Positions 5,832 to 12,014 of a stretch of 12,781 nt of DNA are shown piece by piece. The notes beneath the pieces were generated by a model. The model made no database searches and was not told the origin of the DNA. It saw only the letters and a program-made list of their open reading frames with translations. The position numbers were made by a program, and so were the translations under genes. How positions within the stretch are numbered: the stretch's first letter is position 1; each line of letters starts with the position of its first letter. The DNA comes from JBBDWZ01 sp050732575 (GTDB lineage: Bacteria > Gemmatimonadota > Gemmatimonadetes > Longimicrobiales > RSA9): the NCBI GenBank assembly GCA_050732575.1, contig JBOHRF010000131.1, positions 1 through 12,781 of the forward strand. The letters run 5' to 3'.

Positions 5832-7083
5832 AATTGGGACTGGAGCACTGGTAGCGGTCCGCTCGGAGATCGGGCGGCTGCGCAGTGTGATCTGCCACAC
5901 GCCGGGGGCGGAACTGTTAGCGGTAACGCCCGCGACCCGTCAGGACTTCCTCTACGACGACATCATCGATCTCGAGCTGGCGCGGCGCGAGCATCAGCGC
6001 TTCAAAGCCATTGTCGCCCGTTTTGCCGAAGTCTATGAAGTGCGCGACCTGCTGGAAGACATTCTGGAGAGTCCCGAGGTGCGCTCGTTCCTGATCGAGC
6101 GCGTGATGGATGTTGCGCGCAGCGAGCCGCTGGCCAAGCATCTGCTGGAACGACCGGCGGGCGAACTGGTGGCCATGTTCATTGAAGGCTGGGAAGCGGA
6201 AGATGCCGGGCCGCTGCAGCGGCGATTGAATCTGGAGAGTTATGCGTTGCCGCCGCTACCCAACCTTTATTTCACGCGTGATGCTGCGATGGTAGTGGGC
6301 GACGGCGTTATCATTGGCTCAATGCGGCATAATGTGCGTTGGACCGAAGAAATCTTGATGAAAGCGCTGTTCACGTATCATCCAAAGTTACGCAATGCGG
6401 GACTGATCTACGATGGCAGTGAGGAGCGGCGGGCAGGGTACACGATCGAGGGCGGTGACGTGCATATCCTGCGCAATGACCTGGCCATTATCGGCATGTC
6501 CGAGCGCTCCAGTCCGGGAGCGTTCGATGTGGTGGCGGCAAATCTGGTAGAACATCAGGGCATCACGGACATCCTGGTCGTGCTCATGCCCATCGATCGC
6601 GCCATGATCCATCTGGACATGATCTTCACCATGATCGACCGCGAGCACTGCGTCATCTTTCCGCCCAGCTTTGTCGGTCCCACTCGACACACGGTATTGC
6701 ACTTCCGGGCCCGGCAGCGGGACATGCGCGAGATGCCGAATCTGTTTGCCGCGCTGCGCGAAGTGCATTTGCCTCTGGAACCCGTGTATTGCGGTGGCGG
6801 CCGGCGCACACTGCAAGAGCGTGAGCAGTGGTCGAGTGGCTGCAACTTCGTGGCCCTGCGACCCGGTGTTGTGCTGGGCTATTCGCGCAACGAGGAGACC
6901 TACCGTGCGCTGGAGCGTGAAGCCGGCTACCGCATCGTGGATGGCATGGAATTCCTGACCGGTGAAAGCGACATCGAAGATGATCACCGCGCCGTGATCA
7001 CATTCGAGGGTTCGGAACTGGTGCGCGGTGGCGGCGGCGCCCGTTGCATGAGCATGCCGCTGCGCCGTGAGGATCCCTGGTGA
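5806..7083 (+). CDS. arcA: Arginine deiminase
   Basis: Hydrolyses L-arginine to citrulline and ammonia, the first step of the arginine deiminase pathway that can yield ATP without oxygen and counter acid. The 425-residue length fits (about 400-420 is usual). Blocks and catalytic residues are all present: LPNLYFTRD (Asp159), IEGGDVH (Glu215), MIHLDMIFTMID (His269, Asp271) and the C-terminal nucleophile block GGGARCMSMPL (Cys414). The start ATG 5806 lies 26 nt inside rex and has AAAGGAA about 13 nt upstream; the family core begins at VRSEIGRLRSVICHTPG. The usual partners arcB (ornithine carbamoyltransferase), arcC (carbamate kinase) and the arginine/ornithine antiporter arcD are not beside it, so later pathway steps must be encoded elsewhere or be absent. 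Sharing the Rex-controlled promoter would tie expression to NADH/NAD+ balance. Confidence 0.95.
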   Translation: MVRAPLVTEIGTGALVAVRSEIGRLRSVICHTPGAELLAVTPATRQDFLYDDIIDLELARREHQRFKAIVARFAEVYEVRDLLEDILESPEVRSFLIERVMDVARSEPLAKHLLERPAGELVAMFIEGWEAEDAGPLQRRLNLESYALPPLPNLYFTRDAAMVVGDGVIIGSMRHNVRWTEEILMKALFTYHPKLRNAGLIYDGSEERRAGYTIEGGDVHILRNDLAIIGMSERSSPGAFDVVAANLVEHQGITDILVVLMPIDRAMIHLDMIFTMIDREHCVIFPPSFVGPTRHTVLHFRARQRDMREMPNLFAALREVHLPLEPVYCGGGRRTLQEREQWSSGCNFVALRPGVVLGYSRNEETYRALEREAGYRIVDGMEFLTGESDIEDDHRAVITFEGSELVRGGGGARCMSMPLRREDPW

Positions 7084-7090
7084 TGGAGCG

Positions 7091-7095
7091 AGGAG
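7091..7095 (+). promoter_or_regulatory. Ribosome binding site for the exonuclease gene
   Basis: AGGAG lies 6 nt before GTG 7102 and fixes this GTG as the start. The frame is the same as arcA, so read-through of the arcA stop would give a fusion; the strong site argues for separate initiation. Confidence 0.75.
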
Positions 7096-7101
7096 CAGCC
7101 G

Positions 7102-8148
7102 GTGGCCCCGCCTAAACGCGGCCCGCGCGCGCAGCAACTGGACCTGACAGTCCTGCTGACCCAGGGACTGGAAATCGATGTGAGTGAGCGGGCGCGCAGA
7201 GGCATTTCGATCCGCCTGAAAAGTGAGACGGCAGAGCGCAGCGAGGGGGAAGCTGAGCGCGCGCCCAATGCTGACCCGACACCCGCGATGGTCCTGTCTC
7301 CCGCAGCGGCGCCGCCACCGGAAGTCAGATACCAAGGCATGCAGGTCGTCAACGGGCGCGTCATCCGCGAGGGACGGCATCACGACTCGCCCTGGAATTA
7401 TGTGGGACTCGCGGGTGCGCTGCCCAAGCGCATCTATGAGTACGATGCGGACGTTGTCCTGGAGCGGCGCACGGACCTGGATGGCGTGGTGCGGCTGCTG
7501 CCCATCCGGGACACGCCGGGCGAGCCCCTGCGCGAGCTGGAGTATGTGGTGGTCGATGTGGAGACCACGGGCGCCGGCTTCACACTCGGGCATCGCATCA
7601 CAGAAGTAGCGATCGTACGTGTGAACGGAGTGGGCCGTGTGCTGGATGACTTCAGCACGCTGGTAAACCCGGAGCGGCCGATTCCCGCGCTGATCACTGC
7701 CCTGACCAACATCTCGGGCACCACCGTGCGCAAGGCGCCGCGTTTTCGGGATATTGCGAGCGAAGTGTTCAGGCGGCTCGAGGGTCGCATCTTCGTGGCC
7801 CACAATGCCGGCTTTGACTGGCGCTTCCTGACCATGGAAGTGCAAGCTGCACTGGGCAGTACACTGCGCGGACGCATGCTTTGCACGGTGCGCTTGGCGC
7901 GCAAGCTGGTGCCCGAAATGCCGCGCCGCTCGCTGGACGCACTGTCCTGGTACTTTGGCATCGAGAACGAAGCGCGGCACCGCGCGTATGGAGATGCACG
8001 CGCTACGGCCCAACTATTTGGCCGCATGATGCGTCGGATTGAAGAGCGCGAGATCGTTGGCTGGAACGAGCTGCAAAAACTGCTGTACGCGCGCGCACCG
8101 CGCCGCGTGCGCCGCTCCTCGCCGCAGTACTTCGACCCACTGGACTGA
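7102..8148 (+). CDS. DEDDh 3'-5' exonuclease (DnaQ/PolC epsilon-like) with unassigned N-terminal region
   Basis: A 348-residue protein. Residues about 148-325 form a DnaQ-like exonuclease that removes nucleotides from 3' ends using two metal ions. ExoI VVDVETTG (Asp152, Glu154), ExoII HNAGFDWRF (Asp239) and ExoIII HRAYGDARA (His293, Asp298) complete the DEDDh set, so it should be active. The first 147 residues include a low-complexity acidic and proline-rich stretch (about 40-70) and a more ordered part from about 75 to 145 (VVNGRVIREG, SPWNYVGLAGALPKRIYEYD) that I do not recognise. No DNA polymerase, GIY-YIG nuclease or helicase domain is attached. Start GTG 7102 is supported by AGGAG. It follows arcA by 18 nt and may ride on the rex-arcA transcript. 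It could be a repair or RNA-processing exonuclease; its substrate cannot be told from the sequence. Confidence 0.88.
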   Translation: MAPPKRGPRAQQLDLTVLLTQGLEIDVSERARRGISIRLKSETAERSEGEAERAPNADPTPAMVLSPAAAPPPEVRYQGMQVVNGRVIREGRHHDSPWNYVGLAGALPKRIYEYDADVVLERRTDLDGVVRLLPIRDTPGEPLRELEYVVVDVETTGAGFTLGHRITEVAIVRVNGVGRVLDDFSTLVNPERPIPALITALTNISGTTVRKAPRFRDIASEVFRRLEGRIFVAHNAGFDWRFLTMEVQAALGSTLRGRMLCTVRLARKLVPEMPRRSLDALSWYFGIENEARHRAYGDARATAQLFGRMMRRIEEREIVGWNELQKLLYARAPRRVRRSSPQYFDPLD

Positions 8149-8162
8149 GTACTACAGCCGCC

Positions 8163-9113
8163 ATGCGCGATAGTCCCGCGGCTCCTTCGTCTGAGCCTCG
8201 ATCCACCGCCGGGCGGCCCAATCCGCTCGACCTGCCCATCACACGGAGCCGTACACTCGGACAGTTCCGGCTGCACGTTTTGGAAGCCGGACTGCAGCAG
8301 CTAGACGGGGGCGCCATGTTTGGAGTGGTGCCCAAACCATTATGGGAGCGACGCATCCCGGCCGACGAACGCAACCGCATTCCACTGGGATTGCGGTGCT
8401 TGCTGGTGGAGACGCCGGATGCACTGGTGTTGATCGACAATGGCGTGGGTAACAAAGAAGACCTGAAATTTCACGAGATTTATGGCATTGAAAACGCGGG
8501 TGCGCCAAGTCGACTGGAAGATGCGCTGCGCACGGCCGGATTCCAGTCCGCTGACGTGGACGTGATGATCGACACGCATCTGCACTTCGATCATGCTGGT
8601 GGGAACACGTACCGGGAAGCAGACGACCATGGCAACGGCCCGGTGCGCCTCGCGTTCCCGCGCGCGCGCTACTACGTGCAGCACGGGGAGTGGGAATTTG
8701 CGCACCGCCAGAACGAGCGGATTCGCGCTAGTTATCTGCCCCACAATTTTGATCCCGTGTTTGCGGCCAACCGCTTCGAGCTGGTGCACGGTGAAAGGGA
8801 AGTCGTGCCCGGCATAACCGTAATGCCCACGCCCGGCCACACACCACATCACCAGTCCGTTCTGATTCGTTCCGAAGATGAAACAGCAATATTCCTGGCC
8901 GATGTAATGCCGACATCCGCTCATGTGCCGCTTCCCTGGATCATGGGCTATGACGTGGAGCCACTGGTAACGATGGAGACCAAGCGTACACTGGTCGAGC
9001 GGGCCCGCCGCGAAGACTGGCTGCTCATTTTCGAGCACGATCCAGCGGTGGCGTGGGGACGGCTGGATCGGACACTCGAGCGGCCCGTGCTCGTTGCTGA
9101 TGATTCAGTATGA
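8163..9113 (+). CDS. Metallo-beta-lactamase-fold hydrolase
   Basis: A 316-residue member of the MBL-fold superfamily with a full binuclear metal site: THLHFDHAGG (His139, His141, Asp143, His144), PTPGHTPHH (His226), FLADVMPT (Asp247) and the C-terminal IFEHDP (His292). Similar proteins include quorum-quenching lactonases, arylsulfatases and many enzymes of unknown substrate, so only the superfamily is firm. No signal peptide is seen; the first 25 residues are Pro/Ser-rich and probably disordered, and the fold begins near TLGQFRLHVLEAG. The start ATG 8163 is 14 nt after the exonuclease stop and has a weak ribosome binding site. It is the last clear gene before a 204-nt gap, so it may end the rex operon, although no terminator hairpin with a T-run is evident after it. 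Confidence 0.9.
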   Translation: MRDSPAAPSSEPRSTAGRPNPLDLPITRSRTLGQFRLHVLEAGLQQLDGGAMFGVVPKPLWERRIPADERNRIPLGLRCLLVETPDALVLIDNGVGNKEDLKFHEIYGIENAGAPSRLEDALRTAGFQSADVDVMIDTHLHFDHAGGNTYREADDHGNGPVRLAFPRARYYVQHGEWEFAHRQNERIRASYLPHNFDPVFAANRFELVHGEREVVPGITVMPTPGHTPHHQSVLIRSEDETAIFLADVMPTSAHVPLPWIMGYDVEPLVTMETKRTLVERARREDWLLIFEHDPAVAWGRLDRTLERPVLVADDSV

Positions 9114-9316
9114 AGCAGAGTATGGGCGGAGTGAAACGAATGGCTTCCGAAGCATCCGGTTCATCCGAATCATCCGGGTTTATCGGAATCGTCCTGGTTC
9201 ACTCGGGATCCGCAGTCAAACCACGTCTACCGAAGCTGCGTGCAGGGCCCTATAATCACGCTGCCGGTACCGGTTGCCGGCGGAGTAACGAACGAAATGA
9301 CAACGGGTTGAGGTGA
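9110..9316 (+). CDS. Doubtful small ORF (68 aa)
   Basis: An open frame that starts with ATGA overlapping the MBL stop and ends 1 nt before the thiolase ATG. Its product is Ser/Gly-rich then basic, and I recognise no family. It contains a tandem nucleotide repeat and a TATAAT element, and it shows no typical ribosome binding site other than sequence inside the MBL gene. The precise coupling at both ends is curious, but the composition looks like an untranslated spacer. It is listed at low confidence because nothing else explains the 204-nt gap. Confidence 0.15.
   Translation: MKQSMGGVKRMASEASGSSESSGFIGIVLVHSGSAVKPRLPKLRAGPYNHAAGTGCRRSNERNDNGLR
9154..9210 (+). repeat. Imperfect tandem repeat of 9-10 nt units (six units)
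   Basis: Units read ATCCGGTTC, ATCCGAATC, ATCCGGGTTT, ATCGGAATC, GTCCTGGTTC and ACTCGGGATC, back to back. The spacing is close to one DNA helical turn and the array lies 41 nt upstream of a TATAAT element. It may be a protein-binding array or just slipped sequence. Confidence 0.5.
9251..9256 (+). promoter_or_regulatory. Probable -10 box (TATAAT) for the thiolase gene
   Basis: A perfect sigma-70-type -10 hexamer in an intergenic, GC-rich setting, with predicted transcription start near 9263 and a leader of about 55 nt. No good -35 hexamer is visible (TACCGA at the 17-nt spacing), so an activator or extended contacts may help. The leader holds a small GCCGG/CCGGC hairpin (9263-9267 / 9277-9281). 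Translation is served by GAGGTGAT just before ATG 9318. Confidence 0.55.
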
Positions 9317-9317
9317 T

Positions 9318-10529
9318 ATGTCAGATCCGCGCCGGACCGCCGTGATCGTGAGCGGCGCACGGACGCCGATGGGAAGGTTCATGGGTGGGCTTTCCGCGCT
9401 GCAGGCGCCGGAGCTGGGCGCAATTGCGATTCGGGCTGCGCTGGAACGCAGCGAGGTCGATGGGAAGGACATTGATGACGTAGTTCTGGGTTGTGTGCTG
9501 ACCGCCGGACTCGGGCAAGCGCCCGCGCGCCAGGCGGCGCTGCGCGGGGGTGTGCCGGACACGGTGGGCGCCATGACCGTCAACCGGGTTTGCGGATCGG
9601 GTTTGCAGTCCGTGATGCTGGCCGCGCAAGCGGTACGCGCGGGTGATGCGCAAGTGCTGGTGGCGGGCGGCATGGAGTCCATGTCCAACGCACCGTATTA
9701 CCTGTTCGGTTACCGCAATGGCGTCAAGTTTGGCAATCAGCAGCTCATCGATGGTCTGATTCACGACGGACTGTGGTGTGCCTTCGAATCGTGTCACATG
9801 GGCGGCCACGCCGAATACACGGCCCCGAAGGCCGGCATCACGCGCCAGGACGCAGATGCGTTTTCATTGCAATCCCATCAAAAGGCAGCCCAGGCCATTG
9901 ACACGGGAGCGTTTCGCGGCGAGATCGTGCCCGTCGAGATCGCCAGCCGCAAAGGCGCGACTGTGATCGAGACCGATGAGCCGGTGCGTCGCGATACCAC
10001 GCTGGAAGGGCTGGCCGCCCTGAAACCGGCTTTCACGCAGGACGCGCCCCAAGAAGTTGTGCGACCGGTGGTGACTGCGGGCAATGCACCTGGACTCAAT
10101 GATGGCGCGGCTGCGCTGGTGATCACTAGTGAAGCGTACGCACGTGCTCATGGTCTGCGCATCATGGCGCGTATTGCCGCATACTCGAGCGGTGCAGTGG
10201 CGCCGCGCGATCTGTTCTTTGCGCCCGTGCGCGCGGTTCGCCGCGTAATGGAAAAGGAAGGCAAGTCGATAGGCGACTATGACCTGATCGAGGCCAACGA
10301 AGCTTTTGCGGTCCAGGCCCTGGCCGACGGGCGCGAATTGGGCTGGGATTGGGATCGCGTCAACGTGCACGGAGGCGCCGTGGCACTGGGACATCCGATC
10401 GGTGCATCGGGGGCTCGCATTCTGGTCACGTTGCTGCACGCACTGGAGCAGCGCGATGCATCCTCGGGACTGGCCACGTTATGTCTGGGTGGTGGCGACG
10501 CAGTGGCGCTTTCCGTGGAAAGGGTTTGA
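9318..10529 (+). CDS. Acetyl-CoA acetyltransferase (thiolase)
   Basis: Catalyses the reversible condensation of two acetyl-CoA to acetoacetyl-CoA, or thiolysis in fatty-acid breakdown. The 403-residue length fits the family (about 390-400). The nucleophile block is NRVCGSGLQSV (Cys92), followed by AGGMESMSNAPY; the active-site blocks EANEAFA (Asn327), GGAVALGHPIGASGARI (His359) and LCLGGGDAVAL (Cys389) complete the site. The last block normally reads CIGGGMG or CIGGGQG; here Asp-Ala replaces the usual residue-Gly pair. The start ATG 9318 has a good GAGGTGAT ribosome binding site. Its stop is 2 nt before bioY. With the 3-hydroxyacyl-CoA dehydrogenase downstream, a role in C4-CoA metabolism (butanoate or hydroxybutyrate formation, or beta-oxidation) is likely. 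Which direction is used cannot be told. Confidence 0.95.
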   Translation: MSDPRRTAVIVSGARTPMGRFMGGLSALQAPELGAIAIRAALERSEVDGKDIDDVVLGCVLTAGLGQAPARQAALRGGVPDTVGAMTVNRVCGSGLQSVMLAAQAVRAGDAQVLVAGGMESMSNAPYYLFGYRNGVKFGNQQLIDGLIHDGLWCAFESCHMGGHAEYTAPKAGITRQDADAFSLQSHQKAAQAIDTGAFRGEIVPVEIASRKGATVIETDEPVRRDTTLEGLAALKPAFTQDAPQEVVRPVVTAGNAPGLNDGAAALVITSEAYARAHGLRIMARIAAYSSGAVAPRDLFFAPVRAVRRVMEKEGKSIGDYDLIEANEAFAVQALADGRELGWDWDRVNVHGGAVALGHPIGASGARILVTLLHALEQRDASSGLATLCLGGGDAVALSVERV

Positions 10530-10531
10530 GC

Positions 10532-11116
10532 ATGCCAGGTGCGATCGGACCGACACGAAATGTGGCGGGTGCTCACGTCGCACCCAGTATTCGAGGACGA
10601 CGTGTGGCCGCGGTCATTTCGTTTGCGCTGCTCACGGCATTGAGTGCGCGTATGGCCTTGCCGCTGCCGGGCACGGACGTACCCGTAACCCTGCAAACGC
10701 TCATCGTCATGTTGTCGGGTGCACTGCTTGGTCCGTACCTGGGCGCAGCAGCACAGCTCATGTACTTATTGGCCGGCGCTCTCGGTCTGCCCGTGTTTGC
10801 CATGGGCGCCGGCTTGGCCTATCTGTTTGGCCCGACCGGTGGTTACCTGCTTGCCTTTCCACTGGCAGCCGCGCTAACTGGATTGCTCAGCGGGCAAAAA
10901 CACGCGCCCGGTTTTTTGCGTGCTGCCCTGGCCATGATCATTGCCAGTGTCCTGATTCTGATGGTAGGGTGGGCTCAGTTGACGCTGCTGCGCGGCAACG
11001 CCTCCGCCGCGTTTCAGATGGGCGTGTTGCCGTTCCTGGTGGGTGACATCCTCAAGGTCACGCTGGGCGCGCTCATTGCCACGCGGCTTCGGCCACGGAC
11101 CCTCGGGCTGATGTAG
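10532..11116 (+). CDS. bioY: Biotin transporter BioY (S component)
   Basis: An integral membrane substrate-binding component for biotin uptake, working alone at low rate or with an energy-coupling ATPase/T module. The 194-residue length is normal. Family blocks are ARMALPLPGTDVPVTLQTL, SGALLGPYLGA, YLLAGALGLPVFA and GPTGGYLLAFPLAA. Hydrophobic spans are seen at about residues 24-40, 50-65, 68-88, 98-120, 128-152 and 165-185, matching six helices. The start ATG 10532 is 2 nt after the thiolase stop; an upstream in-frame ATG would lie inside the thiolase gene and give an unrelated N-terminus, so it is rejected. No bioM/bioN is adjacent. Biotin serves acyl-CoA carboxylases, a loose link to the neighbouring acetyl-CoA enzyme. 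The stop codon lies within the loop and first stem bases of a terminator hairpin. Confidence 0.95.
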   Translation: MPGAIGPTRNVAGAHVAPSIRGRRVAAVISFALLTALSARMALPLPGTDVPVTLQTLIVMLSGALLGPYLGAAAQLMYLLAGALGLPVFAMGAGLAYLFGPTGGYLLAFPLAAALTGLLSGQKHAPGFLRAALAMIIASVLILMVGWAQLTLLRGNASAAFQMGVLPFLVGDILKVTLGALIATRLRPRTLGLM

Positions 11117-11132
11117 CCCGGGGGTTTTTTTT
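11100..11132 (+). terminator. Intrinsic terminator overlapping the bioY stop
   Basis: A 10-pair stem (CCCTCGGGCT 11100-11109 with AGCCCGGGGG 11115-11124, one T-G wobble), a 5-nt GATGT loop and a run of eight T (11125-11132). The bioY stop TAG occupies 11114-11116, and the next gene's ATG follows immediately at 11133. A ribosome ending bioY would cover the stem, so termination may respond to translation. Confidence 0.9.
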
Positions 11133-12014
11133 ATGTCGTTGATGGCAACCGAAGTGCCGGCCGACCGAATTCAGCGCCTGATCTGGGTGGGCAGCCGCGT
11201 GTTCGGATGGTTCGTGGTATTCACAGCGCTGGAGTTGGTGGGCGGCCTGGTTTACGATCGGCTGGGGCTGCCCGCCAGCGACATGATGTTGCTCTTACGC
11301 ACGGCAGTAACGGTGATCGCAGCCGTAGTTGCGGGCGTGATCATGCTGCACTGGCTGGACCACCGGCCTCCCGCAGATCTTGGCTTCCCGCTGCAGTCCG
11401 CTGCATTCCGCCAGTTCGGCTGGGGTTTCATCATCGGCTGTGCGGCGCTCACGCTGGCCGCGGTGTTGATCGCGCTGTCTGGTTGGCTGGCCTTCCGCAC
11501 TGATGATGGTACGGCCGCTCACTGGGTGGCCATAATGGCCCGTGATTTCGGCTTGCTCGGTGTGGCGGCCGCTGCGGAAGAGGCCGTGTTCCGCGGCTAT
11601 CCATTCCAGGTACTGGCCCGGGCCGCGGGTGCGCCCATGGCCGTGCTACTGGGTAGCGGTTTGTTTACCTGGGCACACGCACAGAATCCCAATGTAAGCA
11701 CCTTTGCGCTGATCAACATTTTCCTGGCGGGCGTGTGGCTCGCGACTGCGTTCCTGGTGACGCGCAGTTTGTGGTTCGCGACCGCCCTTCACCTGGGTTG
11801 GAACTGGAGCATGGCGAGCCTGCTTGATCTACCCGTGAGCGGTCTCGAGATGTTCGATACGCCACTGTACGAGCCTGTGCTCAGCGGGCCCACCTGGTTT
11901 ACGGGCGGTGCCTTTGGACCGGAAGGCGGTTTGACCGGCACAGTCGCGCTGGGTGCAGGCCTGGCCGCAGTCTGGGCGTACTCGCGGAGACAACCAACCG
12001 TGGGAGTGTCATGA
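11133..12014 (+). CDS. CPBP family intramembrane glutamic protease (Rce1/Abi-like)
   Basis: A 293-residue multi-pass membrane protein. The three CPBP motifs are present: EEAVFRGY (Glu149, Glu150, Arg154), FTWAH (Phe178, His182) and HLGWN (His220, Asn224). Hydrophobic spans are seen at about residues 22-45, 52-75, 90-120, 135-160, 168-190, 195-215 and 262-285. Family members cleave prenylated proteins, process or protect against peptides such as bacteriocins, or act as scaffolds; the substrate here is unknown. ATG 11133 sits directly after a terminator T-run with no normal ribosome binding site (only the GGGGG of the stem). ATG 11142 (residue 4) is an alternative start, and transcription must either read through or begin within bioY. 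The stop overlaps the next start (ATGA 12011-12014), so it is coupled to the dehydrogenase. Confidence 0.9.
   Translation: MSLMATEVPADRIQRLIWVGSRVFGWFVVFTALELVGGLVYDRLGLPASDMMLLLRTAVTVIAAVVAGVIMLHWLDHRPPADLGFPLQSAAFRQFGWGFIIGCAALTLAAVLIALSGWLAFRTDDGTAAHWVAIMARDFGLLGVAAAAEEAVFRGYPFQVLARAAGAPMAVLLGSGLFTWAHAQNPNVSTFALINIFLAGVWLATAFLVTRSLWFATALHLGWNWSMASLLDLPVSGLEMFDTPLYEPVLSGPTWFTGGAFGPEGGLTGTVALGAGLAAVWAYSRRQPTVGVS

Noticed and set aside
6388..8013. Long open frame on the - strand (541 codons) antisense to arcA and the exonuclease
   Set aside because: The + strand frames carry complete, recognisable families with all catalytic residues; the antisense product is His/Arg/Ala-rich with no family motif, as expected from GC-rich codon shadowing.
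9110..9316. Small ORF between the MBL and thiolase genes as a firm gene or toxin/antitoxin
   Set aside because: No family motif, low-complexity Ser/Gly content explained by a nucleotide repeat, and overlap with a likely promoter; it is kept only as a low-confidence entry.
10306..11046. Second + strand frame (246 codons) over the thiolase end and bioY
   Set aside because: BioY in the other frame has clear family blocks and hydrophobic spans; this frame gives Arg/Cys/Trp-rich sequence without motifs.
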